Made by a program: the position numbers and the translations under genes
Shown: positions 1 through 10,879 of the stretch, one piece after another
How positions within the stretch are numbered: position 1 is the first letter of the stretch
Layout: each line of letters opens with the position of its first letter
NCBI GenBank assembly: GCA_022376925.1
Contig: JAIOJX010000003.1
Span: 39,541,874-39,605,873 of the forward strand
Length of the DNA: 64,000 bases
Direction: 5' to 3'
From: Tragulus kanchil
Lineage: Eukaryota; Chordata; Mammalia; Artiodactyla; Tragulidae
Notes under the pieces: model-generated
Databases searched by the model: none
Told to the model about the DNA's origin: nothing
The model's input: only the letters and a program-made list of their open reading frames with translations

Positions 1-762
1 AGGAGAAATGTCAACAACCTCAGATATGCAGATGATGCCCCTCTAATGGTAGAAAGCAAAGAGGAACTAAAGAGACTCTTGATGAGGGTGAAAGAGGAGA
101 GTGAAAAAGCTGGCTTAAAACCCAGCATTCAAAAAACGAAGATCATGGCATCCAGTCCCATCACTTCATGGCAATTAGAAGGGGAAAAAGTGGAAGCAGT
201 GACAGGTTTAATTTTCGTGGGCTCCAAAATCGCTGCAGAAGGTGACTGCAGCCATGAAATTAAAAGACACTTGCTCCTTGGAAGGAATGCTGTAACACAA
301 CTAGGTAGCACAGTGAAAAGCAAAGACATCACTTTGCCGACAGAAGTCCATATTGTTGAAACTATGGTTTTTGCATTAGTTGTGTATGGATATGAGAGTT
401 GGACTATAAGGAAGGCTGAGCACCACAGAATTGATGCATTATGGTGCTGGAGAAGACTCTTGAGAGTTCCATGGACAGCAAGAGGATTAAACCAGTCAAT
501 CTTAAAGGAATATCCATTGGAAGAACTAATGCTGAAGCTGAAGCTTGGATACTTTGGTCACCTGATGCAAAGAAATGACTCACTGGAAAAGACGCTAATG
601 CTGAGAAAGACAGGGCAAAAGGAGAAGGGCGTGTTAGATACCATCACTGACTCAATGGAGACGAATCTCAGCAAACTCTGGGAGACAATGAAGAACAAGG
701 AAGCCTAGCGTGCTACAATCCACGGGGCTGCAGCGTAAGACACGACTTAGCGACTTAACAAC
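1..762 (+). mobile_element. BovB (RTE) LINE 3' portion, truncated reverse transcriptase
   Basis: This is the 3' part of a BovB non-LTR retrotransposon, cut by the window edge. The frame is open from base 1 to a stop at 706-708. The reverse-transcriptase catalytic box YADD is encoded at 25-36, so the polymerase fingers lie outside the window. Downstream residues follow the usual BovB order: a KVKEES-like helix, an ITSW segment, a GDCSHEIKR segment, a YG-ESWT segment, a WCWRRLLRVPWTA segment and an LEKTLML segment. The terminal BovB untranslated end follows to about 762. The family provides reverse transcription for itself and for Bov-tA-like SINEs. This copy has several missense-looking differences and no complete ORF, so it is a dead fragment. 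Confidence 0.9.
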
Positions 763-847
763 AATATCTAAAATAAAAATGGATTTTGTCAAACATATAG
801 TGTTTTTCTTATCAAAGATCAGCGACTGTGTCTTTGTCACTGTTGAG

Positions 848-920
848 GTCCCAGCACCCAGCACAGTGTCTGGAACATTATGTAGGCTCAATAAACACTT
901 GTGGAATAAATGGACATTTT
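848..920 (+). mobile_element. MIR-type SINE 3' remnant
   Basis: The segment reads like the conserved MIR 3' end: an 'agcacagtgtctgg' core, a 'ggctcaataaa' segment and a 'ttgtggaataaatgga' end. It is an old mammalian remnant. Assignment is from memory of the consensus. Confidence 0.5.
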
Positions 921-970
921 GTTATAAGTTTTCCACTTAACTACATATGCTCTTAACGCATCCTTTTAAT

Positions 971-3177
971 GGTGGCATAATATTCCCATCCTTATCATCT
1001 ATTATAATTTATTTAGCTGAAATTACTTTGACATTACAGATATTTCACTATTTTAAGTGGGAATAAAAATTATGTGGCAAGAGCTTTGTTAAAATCCACT
1101 TCAGATTCTTTGGAATTGTCATTGCAAAGAATAAGCAAACATTTTAAAATGTTCGTATCTACTTTGGAAAAAAAACACCAGACATATTTAAATATTTTAC
1201 TCTGACATAGATATATGTATGAGTGACATTTCTCACACTTTTCTGACTTACAGGTCTTTTGGCGTCAAATAGAAAAATTTAGCTAGAAAGTAGGCCTAAT
1301 TGACTAGCATCTATTCCTTAATGAGGTTTATTTTTCTCAAGTGTACTTTCTATGAAATGAATTAAATCCCCAAATTTGGAGATTGCAAAAGCCATCAGAA
1401 TGAGCACCTTTTAAATGTCAATCATTAATGTTATACAGTGTCCTAAAAGTCCATTCTTTAGGCAGCAAAAGCCCAAGCCGTTTGTCAGTTAGGGTGAATG
1501 AAATTTTAGTAGATGTATGTACTTCATCTGGTAGAGTAAATCAGTAATTCATCCTGAATCTATTTTTGAAAGTAAATACAGCTGGACCAATAATGTATGT
1601 CCCAGAGGTGTCAGGTTAGGAAGGATTTAACACTTCACAATGAACTATAAATAAACAGAATCATTTTAAAGAGTTATGGCACAGTCATTAGTGTTGAAGA
1701 AGGAATTTGTAAATAAAGTTACCATCCACCAGTAATTGTGGTGATAGTAACATTTCAGAATTCTTTATCTGAGAAAGAGAAAATACATGATCAAGAAATG
1801 GAGATGACGAGATTTTTCCAATTATTTTTTCACACTGAGAGGATGTAATTAATCCTTTTGAATATATCCCTTTAAGTGATTGAAATAAAAAATTGCTCCT
1901 TGTATGGTCCAAGCATTGCAGAAAAGCCCACAATCTCCTTGAAAGTAATTTTCTTGAGCTGTCAAGTTGAATATGAAATGATACTAAACAATTTAAGAAG
2001 CATGGAAAATACAGAGTTATGAAAATTTAGTAAAAAGTTGTATAATAGTGACATTTATGGAAAACATATGCCTTTCTTAATGCATCCTATTATAATTTGG
2101 TGGCATAATATTCCCATCCTTATCATCTATTATAATTTATTTAGCTGAAATTACTTTGACATTACAGATATTTCACTATTTTAAGTGGGAATAAAAATTA
2201 TGTGGCAAGAGCTTTGTTAAAATCCACTTCAGATTCTTTGGAATTGTCATTGCAAAGAATAAGCAAACATTTTAAAATGTTCGTATCTACTTTGGAAAAA
2301 ACACCAGACATATTTAAATATTTTACTCTGACATAGATATATGTATGAGTGACATTTCTCACACTTTTCTGACTTACAGGTCTTTTGGCGTCAAATAGAA
2401 AAATTTAGCTAGAAAGTAGGCCTAATTGACTAGCATCTATTCCTTAATGAGGTTTATTTTTCTCAAGTGTACTTTCTATGAAATGAATTAAATCCCCAAA
2501 TTTGGAGATTGCAAAAGCCATCAGAATGAGCACCTTTTAAATGTCAATCATTAATGTTATACAGTGTCCTAAAAGTCCATTCTTTAGGCAGCAAAAGCCC
2601 AAGCCGTTTGTCAGTTAGGGTGAATGAAATTTTAGTAGATGTATGTACTTCATCTGGTAGAGTAAATCAGTAATTCATCCTGAATCTATTTTTGAAAGTA
2701 AATACAGCTGGACCAATAATGTATGTCCCAGAGGTGTCAGGTTAGGAAGGATTTAACACTTCACAATGAACTATAAATAAACAGAATCATTTTAAAGAGT
2801 TATGGCACAGTCATTAGTGTTGAAGAAGGAATTTGTAAATAAAGTTACCATCCACCAGTAATTGTGGTGATAGTAACATTTCAGAATTCTTTATCTGAGA
2901 AAGAGAAAATACATGATCAAGAAATGGAGATGACGAGATTTTTCCAATTATTTTTTCACACTGAGAGGATGTAATTAATCCTTTTGAATATATCCCTTTA
3001 AGTGATTGAAATAAAAAATTGCTCCTTGTATGGTCCAAGCATTGCAGAAAAGCCCACAATCTCCTTGAAAGTAATTTTCTTGAGCTGTCAAGTTGAATAT
3101 GAAATGATACTAAACAATTTAAGAAGCATGGAAAATACAGAGTTATGAAAATTTAGTAAAAAGTTGTATAATAGTGA
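971..3177. repeat. Direct duplication 1: 971-2051 and 2099-3177
   Basis: Two near-identical head-to-tail units are offset by 1128 bp at the left end and 1126 bp at the right; the 2-bp change is an A-run of eight versus six near 1166 and 2294. The 47-bp joint (2052-2098) looks like a corrupted copy of the sequence just left of 971: both contain 'acatatg' followed by a t-rich stretch and 'gcatcct'. The content is not recognisable mobile DNA. It is probably an unmerged assembly overlap. Confidence 0.95.
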
Positions 3178-3381
3178 ATTTATACAATATTCAAAGAGAA
3201 ATGGAAAACTGAGAAAGCCAACTCTGATACGTGCTCAGAAACAATAGGAACAACATCCGAGAATACAGATAATGTTCACAAACTCCTGAAAGCAATGTCT
3301 GGTATACCTAAGAGTTAAGGGAGTGATGACTTTTCAAAATGTAACTTACTATAACATTATTGATATATGTATTTGAATATT
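3178..3381. other. Unique AT-rich sequence, nothing recognised
   Basis: This is the continuation of the locus after the first duplication. I see no coding potential and no familiar repeat. Confidence 0.5.
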
Positions 3382-3822
3382 GTGATGGGAAATTTCACGT
3401 GTCACCTTGACTGGGTTAAAGGATGCCCAGACATTTTGTGAAGCAGTTTTTCTTAGGGTGTCTCTGAGGTTTTTTCCAGAACCGATTAGCATTTGAATTA
3501 GGAGACTGAGTGAATTTACCCTCCCCAAGGTGGGTGGGCATCATTCACTCTGTTAAGGGTCTGAATAAGGAAAAGGTAGAGCAAGAGCAAATGTGTTCCC
3601 TCTGTTGGTGCTTCTCCTGACCCTAGATGTCACTGCTCCTGGTTTTCAGGTTTTCAGATTCAGATCAGGATTTACACCATCAGTTCTCAGGCCTCAGACT
3701 ACTGGCATTTCTGGTTTTTCAGCTTGCGTATGGCAGATCATGGAAATTCTTACATGAATTCCATTCTCTTTATCCTATTGGTTCTGTTTCTCAAGAGAAC
3801 CCTAACTCATACAAACAGAAAA
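3382..3822 (+). mobile_element. MLT2-like LTR (ERVL class), ancient
   Basis: The start resembles the MLT2 pattern of a 'gtgatgggaaatttcacgtg' stretch followed by 'caccttgactgggtt' and 'ggatgcccagac'. The middle has a 'ctccccaaggtgggtgg' block. The end has 'tcctattggttctgtttctc' and 'agaaccctaactcatac'. It is a diverged solitary LTR with no internal retroviral sequence next to it. The subfamily is not resolved. Confidence 0.7.
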
Positions 3823-4244
3823 GTTTCCCTTTTATGTGTTTCCTCCCAAGAACAAAGTAAAAGATTGCAGTGTTAGAAAGTCTACCAATTTTCCTCTACA
3901 GCCTCAGCTGTCTACATGCTTATCTGTTGTCTGTGTGTTTTAGCTCAAACAGGCCTATAGATATGATTAGGCCTGTGATATACGTGGTGGTAATTAGAAT
4001 TTAGGGGCAGAACATGGATTGTCTTACAAGTTGTTATAAGGAACCAGAATATTCTAGATTCTTTTTTCTCTGCCCACTTCCACCTTATGCTGATTATAGA
4101 AAATTATTTTGGAGATTTGGTATAGTTATATTTTTCTTGTCACATGTATGAGGAAATTCCAAAAGTTGCCTTTTCCAGTGGGAAGAAATGTCTTTGAGAA
4201 AGGATTTTGTTTTGTGCAAACTAAAAGCAGCTCAAAGATCTAAT

Positions 4245-4310
4245 AATTCTACCCTTCATTTATTCATTAATTCATTCACAGATATTTACTGAATGGTATT
4301 TGCTATGTAA
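4245..4310 (-). mobile_element. Possible L2/MIR remnant
   Basis: A 'ttcatttattcattaattc' run followed by 'agatatttactgaatgg' resembles the reverse complement of old L2 or MIR 3' ends. This is weak, pattern-only evidence. Confidence 0.3.
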
Positions 4311-4311
4311 T

Positions 4312-4375
4312 ACACAGTCCATGGGGCCACAAAGAGTCAGACGTGACTGAGCAACTGAACAACAAACAACAACAC
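4312..4375 (+). mobile_element. Bov-tA-type SINE 3' fragment
   Basis: It has the characteristic BovB/Bov-tA end: 'cagtccatggggccacaaag', 'agtcagacgtgactgagc' and an 'aacaacaa' tail. The 5' tRNA-like part is missing. Confidence 0.8.
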
Positions 4376-5200
4376 ACAGGTGTACATCTTATATCCACGG
4401 AGCTCTTGTTTTAGTTGAAAAGCTAAGAATAAGTGAATGCATGTAAGACTAAACCAACTAACATGAAATACTTATAACTTGTAATAAGTGATATGAAGGA
4501 CAAAGACAATGACCTGAGATTAAGGAGGGACAAGTGTACTTTTTATATTGTGGTCAATGAAGTCTTCCCCAAGGAAGTGAAATTTAGGTTGAGAATGGAA
4601 GGATGAGAAGGACTAGGTCATCCAGAGTGGATAAAGAGTGTTCTGTGTAGAAAATGACTCTGTACCAAAGCTACGAGACCAAGAAGAGCCTGTTGTATTT
4701 GCAAACCTCAAAGTAAACCAGTGTAGATGGGATCATGAGCAAGGGAGAGAAAGGGTTTGAGTGAAGCTGCCGAGGTTGACAAGATCATGACGTGCAGGAC
4801 CCATGAGCATGAGAAGGAAGCTCAGCTTTTATCGCAAGTATAATCCTTTAAAGATTTAATCAGAAATGCGACATGATCTTAGTCAAATCTGATTTCTATT
4901 TTAAGAAGATGATTCTGGTTACCAAGTGTAGAATATCATGAAAACAAGAAAGAGTAGAAGCAGAATTATTGTCAAGAGTCATAGAAGTTTTGATTAGAAG
5001 ATGATAGTAGTTAGCAGAGAAGATGAAGGGAAGTGGGTTTATTTGAGATCTAGTTTGATAACAACATCAAATTCTTTATGGGCAATAAGTTGTATTAAAT
5101 ATATAGGAATTAAGAAAAAACACAGAATTAAGAACTGAAAGAACTTTGCCTCGTGCATCAGGTAAACGATGACACCATTTTACTGAACTATAGCTGACTG

Positions 5201-5398
5201 TGGGCTTCCCAAGTGGTTCAGTGTAAAAGTCAATGCAGGAGAGGCAGGCTTGATCCCTGGGTCAGAAAGATCCCCTGGAGAAGGAAATGACAACCAACTC
5301 CAGTATTCTTGTCTGGAAAATCCCATGGAAAGAGGAATCTAGTAGGCTATTGTCCACAGGGTTGCAAAGAGTTGGGCACAACTGAGCATGCATGCATG
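5201..5398 (+). mobile_element. Bov-tA SINE
   Basis: The 5' promoter-like 'gggcttcccaagtggttcag', the 'gatcccctggagaagg' block, the 'ccagtattcttg' block and the 'cacagggttgcaaagagt' 3' part are all present. The end runs into a 'gcatgcatgcatgc' stretch. Copies at 6349-6546 and 7433-7630 are the same element repeated by two overlapping duplications. Confidence 0.85.
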
Positions 5399-6348
5399 CA
5401 GCTGACTGTAGGAGCAGATTTCAGTCTATGGATTACACTAAAGAACAAGGTTTTTCTCAAGCTTCCCTGGTGGTAAGAGTCTCTTGGGAGTGCTTGTTAA
5501 AAATAACTAGCACATCCTAAGTTCACTAAAGTGGACTCTCTCAGTAAGAGGCTGAGGAAGGTTTAATTTTGTTGGGCTAAGTGAATGCATGTAAGACTAA
5601 ACCAACTAACATGAAATACTTATAACTTGTAATAAGTGATATGAAGGACAAAGACAATGACCTGAGATTAAGGAGGGACAAGTGTACTTTTTATATTGTG
5701 GTCAATGAAGTCTTCCCCAAGGAAGTGAAATTTAGGTTGAGAATGGAAGGATGAGAAGGACTAGGTCATCCAGAGTGGATAAAGAGTGTTCTGTGTAGAA
5801 AATGACTCTGTACCAAAGCTACGAGACCAAGAAGAGCCTGTTGTATTTGCAAACCTCAAAGTAAACCAGTGTAGATGGGATCATGAGCAAGGGAGAGAAA
5901 GGGTTTGAGTGAAGCTGCCGAGGTTGACAAGATCATGACGTGCAGGACCCATGAGCATGAGAAGGAAGCTCAGCTTTTATCGCAAGTATAATCCTTTAAA
6001 GATTTAATCAGAAATGCGACATGATCTTAGTCAAATCTGATTTCTATTTTAAGAAGATGATTCTGGTTACCAAGTGTAGAATATCATGAAAACAAGAAAG
6101 AGTAGAAGCAGAATTATTGTCAAGAGTCATAGAAGTTTTGATTAGAAGATGATAGTAGTTAGCAGAGAAGATGAAGGGAAGTGGGTTTATTTGAGATCTA
6201 GTTTGATAACAACATCAAATTCTTTATGGGCAATAAGTTGTATTAAATATATAGGAATTAAGAAAAAACACAGAATTAAGAACTAAAAGAACTTTGCCTC
6301 GTGCATCAGGTAAACGATGACACCATTTTACTGAACTATAGCTGACTG

Positions 6349-6546
6349 TGGGCTTCCCAAGTGGTTCAGTGTAAAAGTCAATGCAGGAGAGGCAGGCTTG
6401 ATCCCTGGGTCAGAAAGATCCCCTGGAGAAGGAAATGACAACCAACTCCAGTATTCTTGTCTGGAAAATCCCATGGAAAGAGGAATCTAGTAGGCTATTG
6501 TCCACAGGGTTGCAAAGAGTTGGGCACAACTGAGCATGCATGCATG
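6349..6546 (+). mobile_element. Bov-tA SINE (second rendition of 5201-5398)
   Basis: It is essentially identical to the element at 5201-5398 and lies in the right unit of duplication 2, which is also the left unit of duplication 3. Confidence 0.85.
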
Positions 6547-6629
6547 CAGCTGACTGTAGGAGCAGATTTCAGTCTATGGATTACACTAAAGAACAAGGTT
6601 TTTCTCAAGCTTCCCTGGTGGTAAGAGTC

Positions 6630-6735
6630 TCTTGGGAGTGCTTGTTAAAAATAACTAGCACATCCTAAGTTCACTAAAGTGGACTCTCTCAGTAAGAGGC
6701 TGAGGAAGGTTTAATTTTGACAAGCACCATGGAGG
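6630..6735 (+). mobile_element. MER5A-like DNA transposon remnant (hAT-Charlie)
   Basis: A 'gtgcttgttaaaaat' start and a 'gaggctgaggaaggtttaat' segment followed by 'tgacaagcacc' follow the MER5A order. Truncated or repeated renditions lie at 5482-5571 and 7714-7819. Confidence 0.5.
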
Positions 6736-7100
6736 ATTTCTTATCATCAGGGAAACATCCTGCTAGAGAAGAGAACCTCCATGGAAGACAGTTCCTGTGT
6801 GATATAGTACTGAATGGAGAATGGGGAAAGAAGATGCTTGATTCTAAGGAAAAGATTAAAGGCCATTGGACTTTCACTGATAAAACTAAGGACCCTAATC
6901 AAAGTACCCTAATATGATACCTAGAATAGTAGAAAAGTCAAACTGTTGTGTGTTACATTCACATATGCAAAGTAAACACCTTTGTTGATCTAATCTTCTT
7001 CATGGGAGATAGGAATGGAGTAATAGAGAAAAATATGTAGTCAAATTCTGCAAATCTAATCTGATTTGTTAATTTAAAGAATCACATGTGTGGTTGCATG

Positions 7101-7320
7101 TATGCTAAGTTGCTTCAGTCATGTCTGACTATTTGCAACCCTATGAACTGTATCCCACCAGGCTCCTCTGTCTATGGGGACTCTCCAGACAAGAATACTG
7201 GAGTGGGTTGCCATGCCCTTCCTCCAGGGGATCTTCCCAACTCAGGGATTGAACTCACGCCTCTTATGTCTGCAGCATTGGCAGACTGATTCTTTACCCC
7301 TGAGCCATCTGGGAAGCCCA
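7101..7320 (-). mobile_element. Bov-tA SINE
   Basis: On the plus strand it reads as the reverse complement of Bov-tA: 'ttgcttcagtcatgtctgac' first, then 'tactggagtgggttgccatg', then 'gagccatctgggaagccc'. The adjacent A/T-rich flank is probably its insertion site. The twin is at 8185-8404. Confidence 0.85.
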
Positions 7321-7432
7321 AAGAATCTTACCATCTCATTAAAAATAAATAAATAAAACCTCACTGCCCTCTTTATGGTCTGCAGCATTGGCAGACTGAT
7401 TCTTTACCCTAGATCTGAACTATAGCTGACTG

Positions 7433-7630
7433 TGGGCTTCCCAAGTGGTTCAGTGTAAAAGTCAATGCAGGAGAGGCAGGCTTGATCCCTGGGTCAGAAA
7501 GATCCCCTGGAGAAGGAAATGACAACCAACTCCAGTATTCTTGTCTGGAAAATCCCATGGAAAGAGGAATCTAGTAGGCTATTGTCCACAGGGTTGCAAA
7601 GAGTTGGGCACAACTGAGCATGCATGCATG
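7433..7630 (+). mobile_element. Bov-tA SINE (third rendition of 5201-5398)
   Basis: This is the third copy of one SINE, produced by overlapping duplications 2 and 3. It lies at the start of the right unit of duplication 3. Confidence 0.85.
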
Positions 7631-8184
7631 CAGCTGACTGTAGGAGCAGATTTCAGTCTATGGATTACACTAAAGAACAAGGTTTTTCTCAAGCTTCCCT
7701 GGTGGTAAGAGTCTCTTGGGAGTGCTTGTTAAAAATAACTAGCACATCCTAAGTTCACTAAAGTGGACTCTCTCAGTAAGAGGCTGAGGAAGGTTTAATT
7801 TTGACAAGCACCATGGAGGATTTCTTATCATCAGGGAAACATCCTGCTAGAGAAGAGAACCTCCATGGAAGACAGTTCCTGTGTGATATAGTACTGAATG
7901 GAGAATGGGGAAAGAAGATGCTTGATTCTAAGGAAAAGATTAAAGGCCATTGGACTTTCACTGATAAAACTAAGGACCCTAATCAAAGTACCCTAATATG
8001 ATACCTAGAATAGTAGAAAAGTCAAACTGTTGTGTGTTACATTCACATATGCAAAGTAAACACCTTTGTTGATCTAATCTTCTTCATGGGAGATAGGAAT
8101 GGAGTAATAGAGAAAAATATGTAGTCAAATTCTGCAAATCTAATCTGATTTGTTAATTTAAAGAATCACATGTGTGGTTGCATG

Positions 8185-8404
8185 TATGCTAAGTTGCTTC
8201 AGTCATGTCTGACTATTTGCAACCCTATGAACTGTATCCCACCAGGCTCCTCTGTCTATGGGGACTCTCCAGACAAGAATACTGGAGTGGGTTGCCATGC
8301 CCTTCCTCCAGGGGATCTTCCCAACTCAGGGATTGAACTCACGCCTCTTATGTCTGCAGCATTGGCAGACTGATTCTTTACCCCTGAGCCATCTGGGAAG
8401 CCCA
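8185..8404 (-). mobile_element. Bov-tA SINE (twin of 7101-7320)
   Basis: It matches 7101-7320 at an offset of 1084 bp. Beyond it, 'aaataaacaaataaaatcc' continues into unique sequence. Confidence 0.85.
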
Positions 8405-8449
8405 AAGAATCTTACCATCTCATTAAAAATAAACAAATAAAATCCACCC

Positions 8450-9690
8450 ATCTTTAGGATTTTCTGTTTCTCCCTTTGCATGTTTCCATGTGGGTATCTG
8501 ACTGGAAAAAGGAGCTCCATGAAACCTCCCTGTGCTAAGGAACAGAGGCATCCCCTGGTACCATCCTCTGACTTGATTGGCCTCTGCAGACATGGCCTTT
8601 GTTTGATGCTGAAGTCCATGACCAGGAAATTCCTTTGTTCTTTAGGTACCAAAGCGAGGACTTCAACTCTACTGGCTAAAACCCACCTCAGCACTGAGGT
8701 CTGATTTTGACTCCTCCCAGCAGTCCGAGGTTTCAGGATCTTCTTCCCACAATAACCTCTGTAAATGATGTAAACTTCTCTCTGTAACGCTTGAGAAAGC
8801 ACATAGAAAGTTCAGGATCCCTTACAGGATACATGAGCGCCCAAAGGAGGCTCTGAGATCCTGCCTTGCCCACACTGCTACTCCACCAATTTTCCTCTGC
8901 TACAGCCACCGTGAGAATGATGCCGATATACAGTGCACTCTGCTTTCAGAACCCCATGTCAGAATTCTAGCCAAAGCCTCTCCTACTTCTCTTTTGCCCC
9001 TTAGCCTCTTCAGTACTCTTCTCTGTTCCCAGCCTTTGGCTCAGAGAGAGAAGGTCAAGACATACAGATCTGTGCCCCCTCCTTCACTCTTCTCCTTCTC
9101 TCTACACTTTGGTGGCGACCACAACAGGTGGACTTCCTTCTTTTGATTCCTTTTTTCCAGGGCTTTCCCACATCCTACCTTCTCTTCCTGAGTTGTGGTA
9201 TTTACCTCCCTGACTGTTCCCTTCCCTGAATCTACAGTGAGGCACCACCACTAGGGAATAAGATTTACGGCAGAGACAAATAACATATTGTTTTAGAATT
9301 TCTCATACAATCTTTGAGAACATTGTGTTATCATGTTTATTGCTTTTGTTATTCCTAATATGAATGCAAAGCTTGCTCATAATATATTTCAGAATGTCTA
9401 GTTCTTTTCCTGGATCATATAGAAGGGCGGCACTGGGGATTGCTTTTCACTCCAAACATAGTGGAGATGAGCAGGAAGTCAAGAAGCATGGTAGGTGTAT
9501 CAGCTTTCAGGTAAAGAAAAGTGATCAGACTATCATGAAGTAGTGAGAAGGAAGAGATGGGAGCCAGATGGGCAATAGGTCACAAGAGACACTTGCAAGG
9601 CAGGGAGCAGGTAGAGTTTAGATACATAGCATGTTAGGATTAGAAGAGACACTAGAGATAGACCAGTGTTGCAACTTTACATATGTTTAA
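8450..9690. other. Unique sequence, no gene or repeat recognised
   Basis: This stretch is moderately GC- and pyrimidine-rich, notably 8990-9240. Open frames are short, with no domain I can recognise. An old LTR cannot be excluded. Confidence 0.4.
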
Positions 9691-9696
9691 ACAATG

Positions 9697-9808
9697 TCCG
9701 ATAGTGCATAGTGACATTGCAACCATATAGACTGTAGCCAGCCAGGCTCCTCTGTCCATGGGGATTTTCCAGGCAAGGATACTGGAGTGGGTAGCCATTC
9801 CATTCTTA
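9697..9808 (-). mobile_element. Bov-tA SINE, 3' half, split by a younger SINE
   Basis: The reverse-complement Bov-tA body ('aggctcctctgtccatggg', 'caggcaaggatactggagtg') stops at 9808. It resumes at 10171 after the CHR-type SINE and its target-site duplication. Confidence 0.85.
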
Positions 9809-9822
9809 AGGGCAGTCTTTTT

Positions 9823-10156
9823 TTTTTTTTTTTAAAGATTTATTTATTTATTTATTTTGGGTGGGGGTCGGGTTGGGGAGGGAGGGGAGCGGGTGGGCCA
9901 CTTCTGTTGATCTTTTCATTTCTCTGTTTTCATCCGTTTTTGTTCTTTGGCTCCTGTGGGCCTCCCATCGCGATGGCGTCTGTCATTGCAGAGCACCAGC
10001 TCTGGGCACATGCGCTCCAGAACTCCAGCTTGGTGATTGGACACATCGGTCCAGCCGCTCCGCGGCACGTGGAATCTTCCCAGGCCAGGGATCGAACCAG
10101 CGCCCCTTGCACTGCAAGGTGGTGTCCTTACCCATTGGACCACCAGGGGAAGCCCC
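9823..10156 (-). mobile_element. CHR-type tRNA-Glu SINE, long-tail form
   Basis: Read on the minus strand, it starts at 10156 with a 'ggcttcccctggtggtcc' tRNA-like head. A 'cggagcggctggaccgatg' body follows. It then has 'gaagtggcccacc', a C-rich tract, (aaat)n and a 'ctttaaaa' tail. The flanking target-site duplication 'agggcagtcttttt' lies at 9809-9822 and 10157-10170. It sits inside a Bov-tA element, so it is younger than that copy. Confidence 0.9.
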
Positions 10157-10170
10157 AGGGCAGTCTTTTT

Positions 10171-10250
10171 GACCCAGGGTTTGAATCCACGTCTCCTGCA
10201 TCTCCAGTGTTGCTGACCGATTTCTTTATCTTTGAAACCACCAGAGAAGC
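10171..10250 (-). mobile_element. Bov-tA SINE, 5' half of the split element
   Basis: It continues the element interrupted at 9808, with 'gacccagggtttgaatcc' and an 'accaccagagaagc' head. Confidence 0.8.
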
Positions 10251-10663
10251 TATAAACGATGCCTAACAGTGCATGGTGACATGTGTGGACTACACAGCTG
10301 AGGAGAGACGGGTTCAGGACTTGATGTCACATCCCTCAGTGTCTGCTTCTTGGTTTAGGGCACATCCTCACCACACCATTTCTAATGGCAACTTTGACCA
10401 AAGGGCTGCATATGAATAGAACTTCACCTGTTAGCGTTCAGTCTATTCATTGTATTAATTAAGCAGAATCAATTGCTATACCAGGTGAATTCTGACACTA
10501 GCCAATACGGGTATTAGTTACCTTCTGTCTCATCTCTCTGCCATCCTACATGTAAGAGGCTTCCAAACTTACCTTAAGTTCACGGCACCCTCATTATCTT
10601 AGTCATTTTCACAGACTGGTCTTCAGCCACAAAAAATATCCAGCAGACCTGTTAAGTAGTAAA
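10251..10663. other. Unique sequence, nothing recognised
   Basis: There is no long frame and no familiar repeat here. It lies between two minus-strand Bov-tA elements. Confidence 0.4.
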
Positions 10664-10878
10664 AGTGTGAATGTGCTAGTTGCTCAGTCATATGTGACTC
10701 TTGGCAATCTTACAGACTGTAGCCCACTAGGCTCTTCTGTCCATGGGGTTCTCCAGGCAAGAATACTGGAGTAGACTGCCATTTCCTTCTCCAGGGGATC
10801 TTCCACACCCAGGAGTCAAATCCAGGTCTCCTGGATTGCAGGTAGATTCTTTACCGTCTGAGCTACTAGGGAAGGCTC
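10664..10878 (-). mobile_element. Bov-tA SINE
   Basis: This is a complete reverse-complement Bov-tA, from 'gttgctcagtcatatgtgac' to 'gagctactagggaaggctc'. The central 'caggcaagaatactggagta' block is well preserved. Confidence 0.88.
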
Positions 10879-10879
10879 A

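Larger units (their letters stand above)
4431..6719. repeat. Direct duplication 2: 4431-5571 and 5579-6719
   Basis: Two 1141-bp units sit at a constant offset of 1148 bp, with a 7-bp joint. The one difference I noticed is a G/A change near 5147 and 6295. The right copy continues smoothly into the rest of a MER5-like element after 6719, whereas the left copy breaks there. The right copy therefore marks the true continuation. Confidence 0.95.
6331..8445. repeat. Direct duplication 3: 6331-7358 and 7415-8445
   Basis: The offset is 1084 bp. The joint 7359-7414 includes a corrupted third copy of the Bov-tA end seen at 7256-7301, where 'ctcacgcctcttatg' has become 'ctcactgccctctttatgg'. That looks like unpolished read sequence. 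Together with duplication 2, the 5187-5571 segment appears three times. Confidence 0.93.

Noticed and set aside
1688..3059. Identical 81-codon minus-strand frames at 1688-1933 and 2814-3059 as a small gene pair
   Set aside because: They are the same sequence repeated by duplication 1, in AT-rich DNA with no domain, promoter or splice context.
3382..3822. A complete endogenous retrovirus
   Set aside because: Only a diverged solitary LTR is visible, with no gag, pol or env sequence beside it.
5385..5400. 'gcatgcatgcatgc' as a regulatory palindrome
   Set aside because: It is the decayed end of a Bov-tA tail, and a related 'catgcatgcat' is found at another Bov-tA end (41.5 kb).
9787..10266. 159-codon plus-strand frame as a gene
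   Set aside because: It is the antisense translation of a CHR-type SINE and its Bov-tA host.
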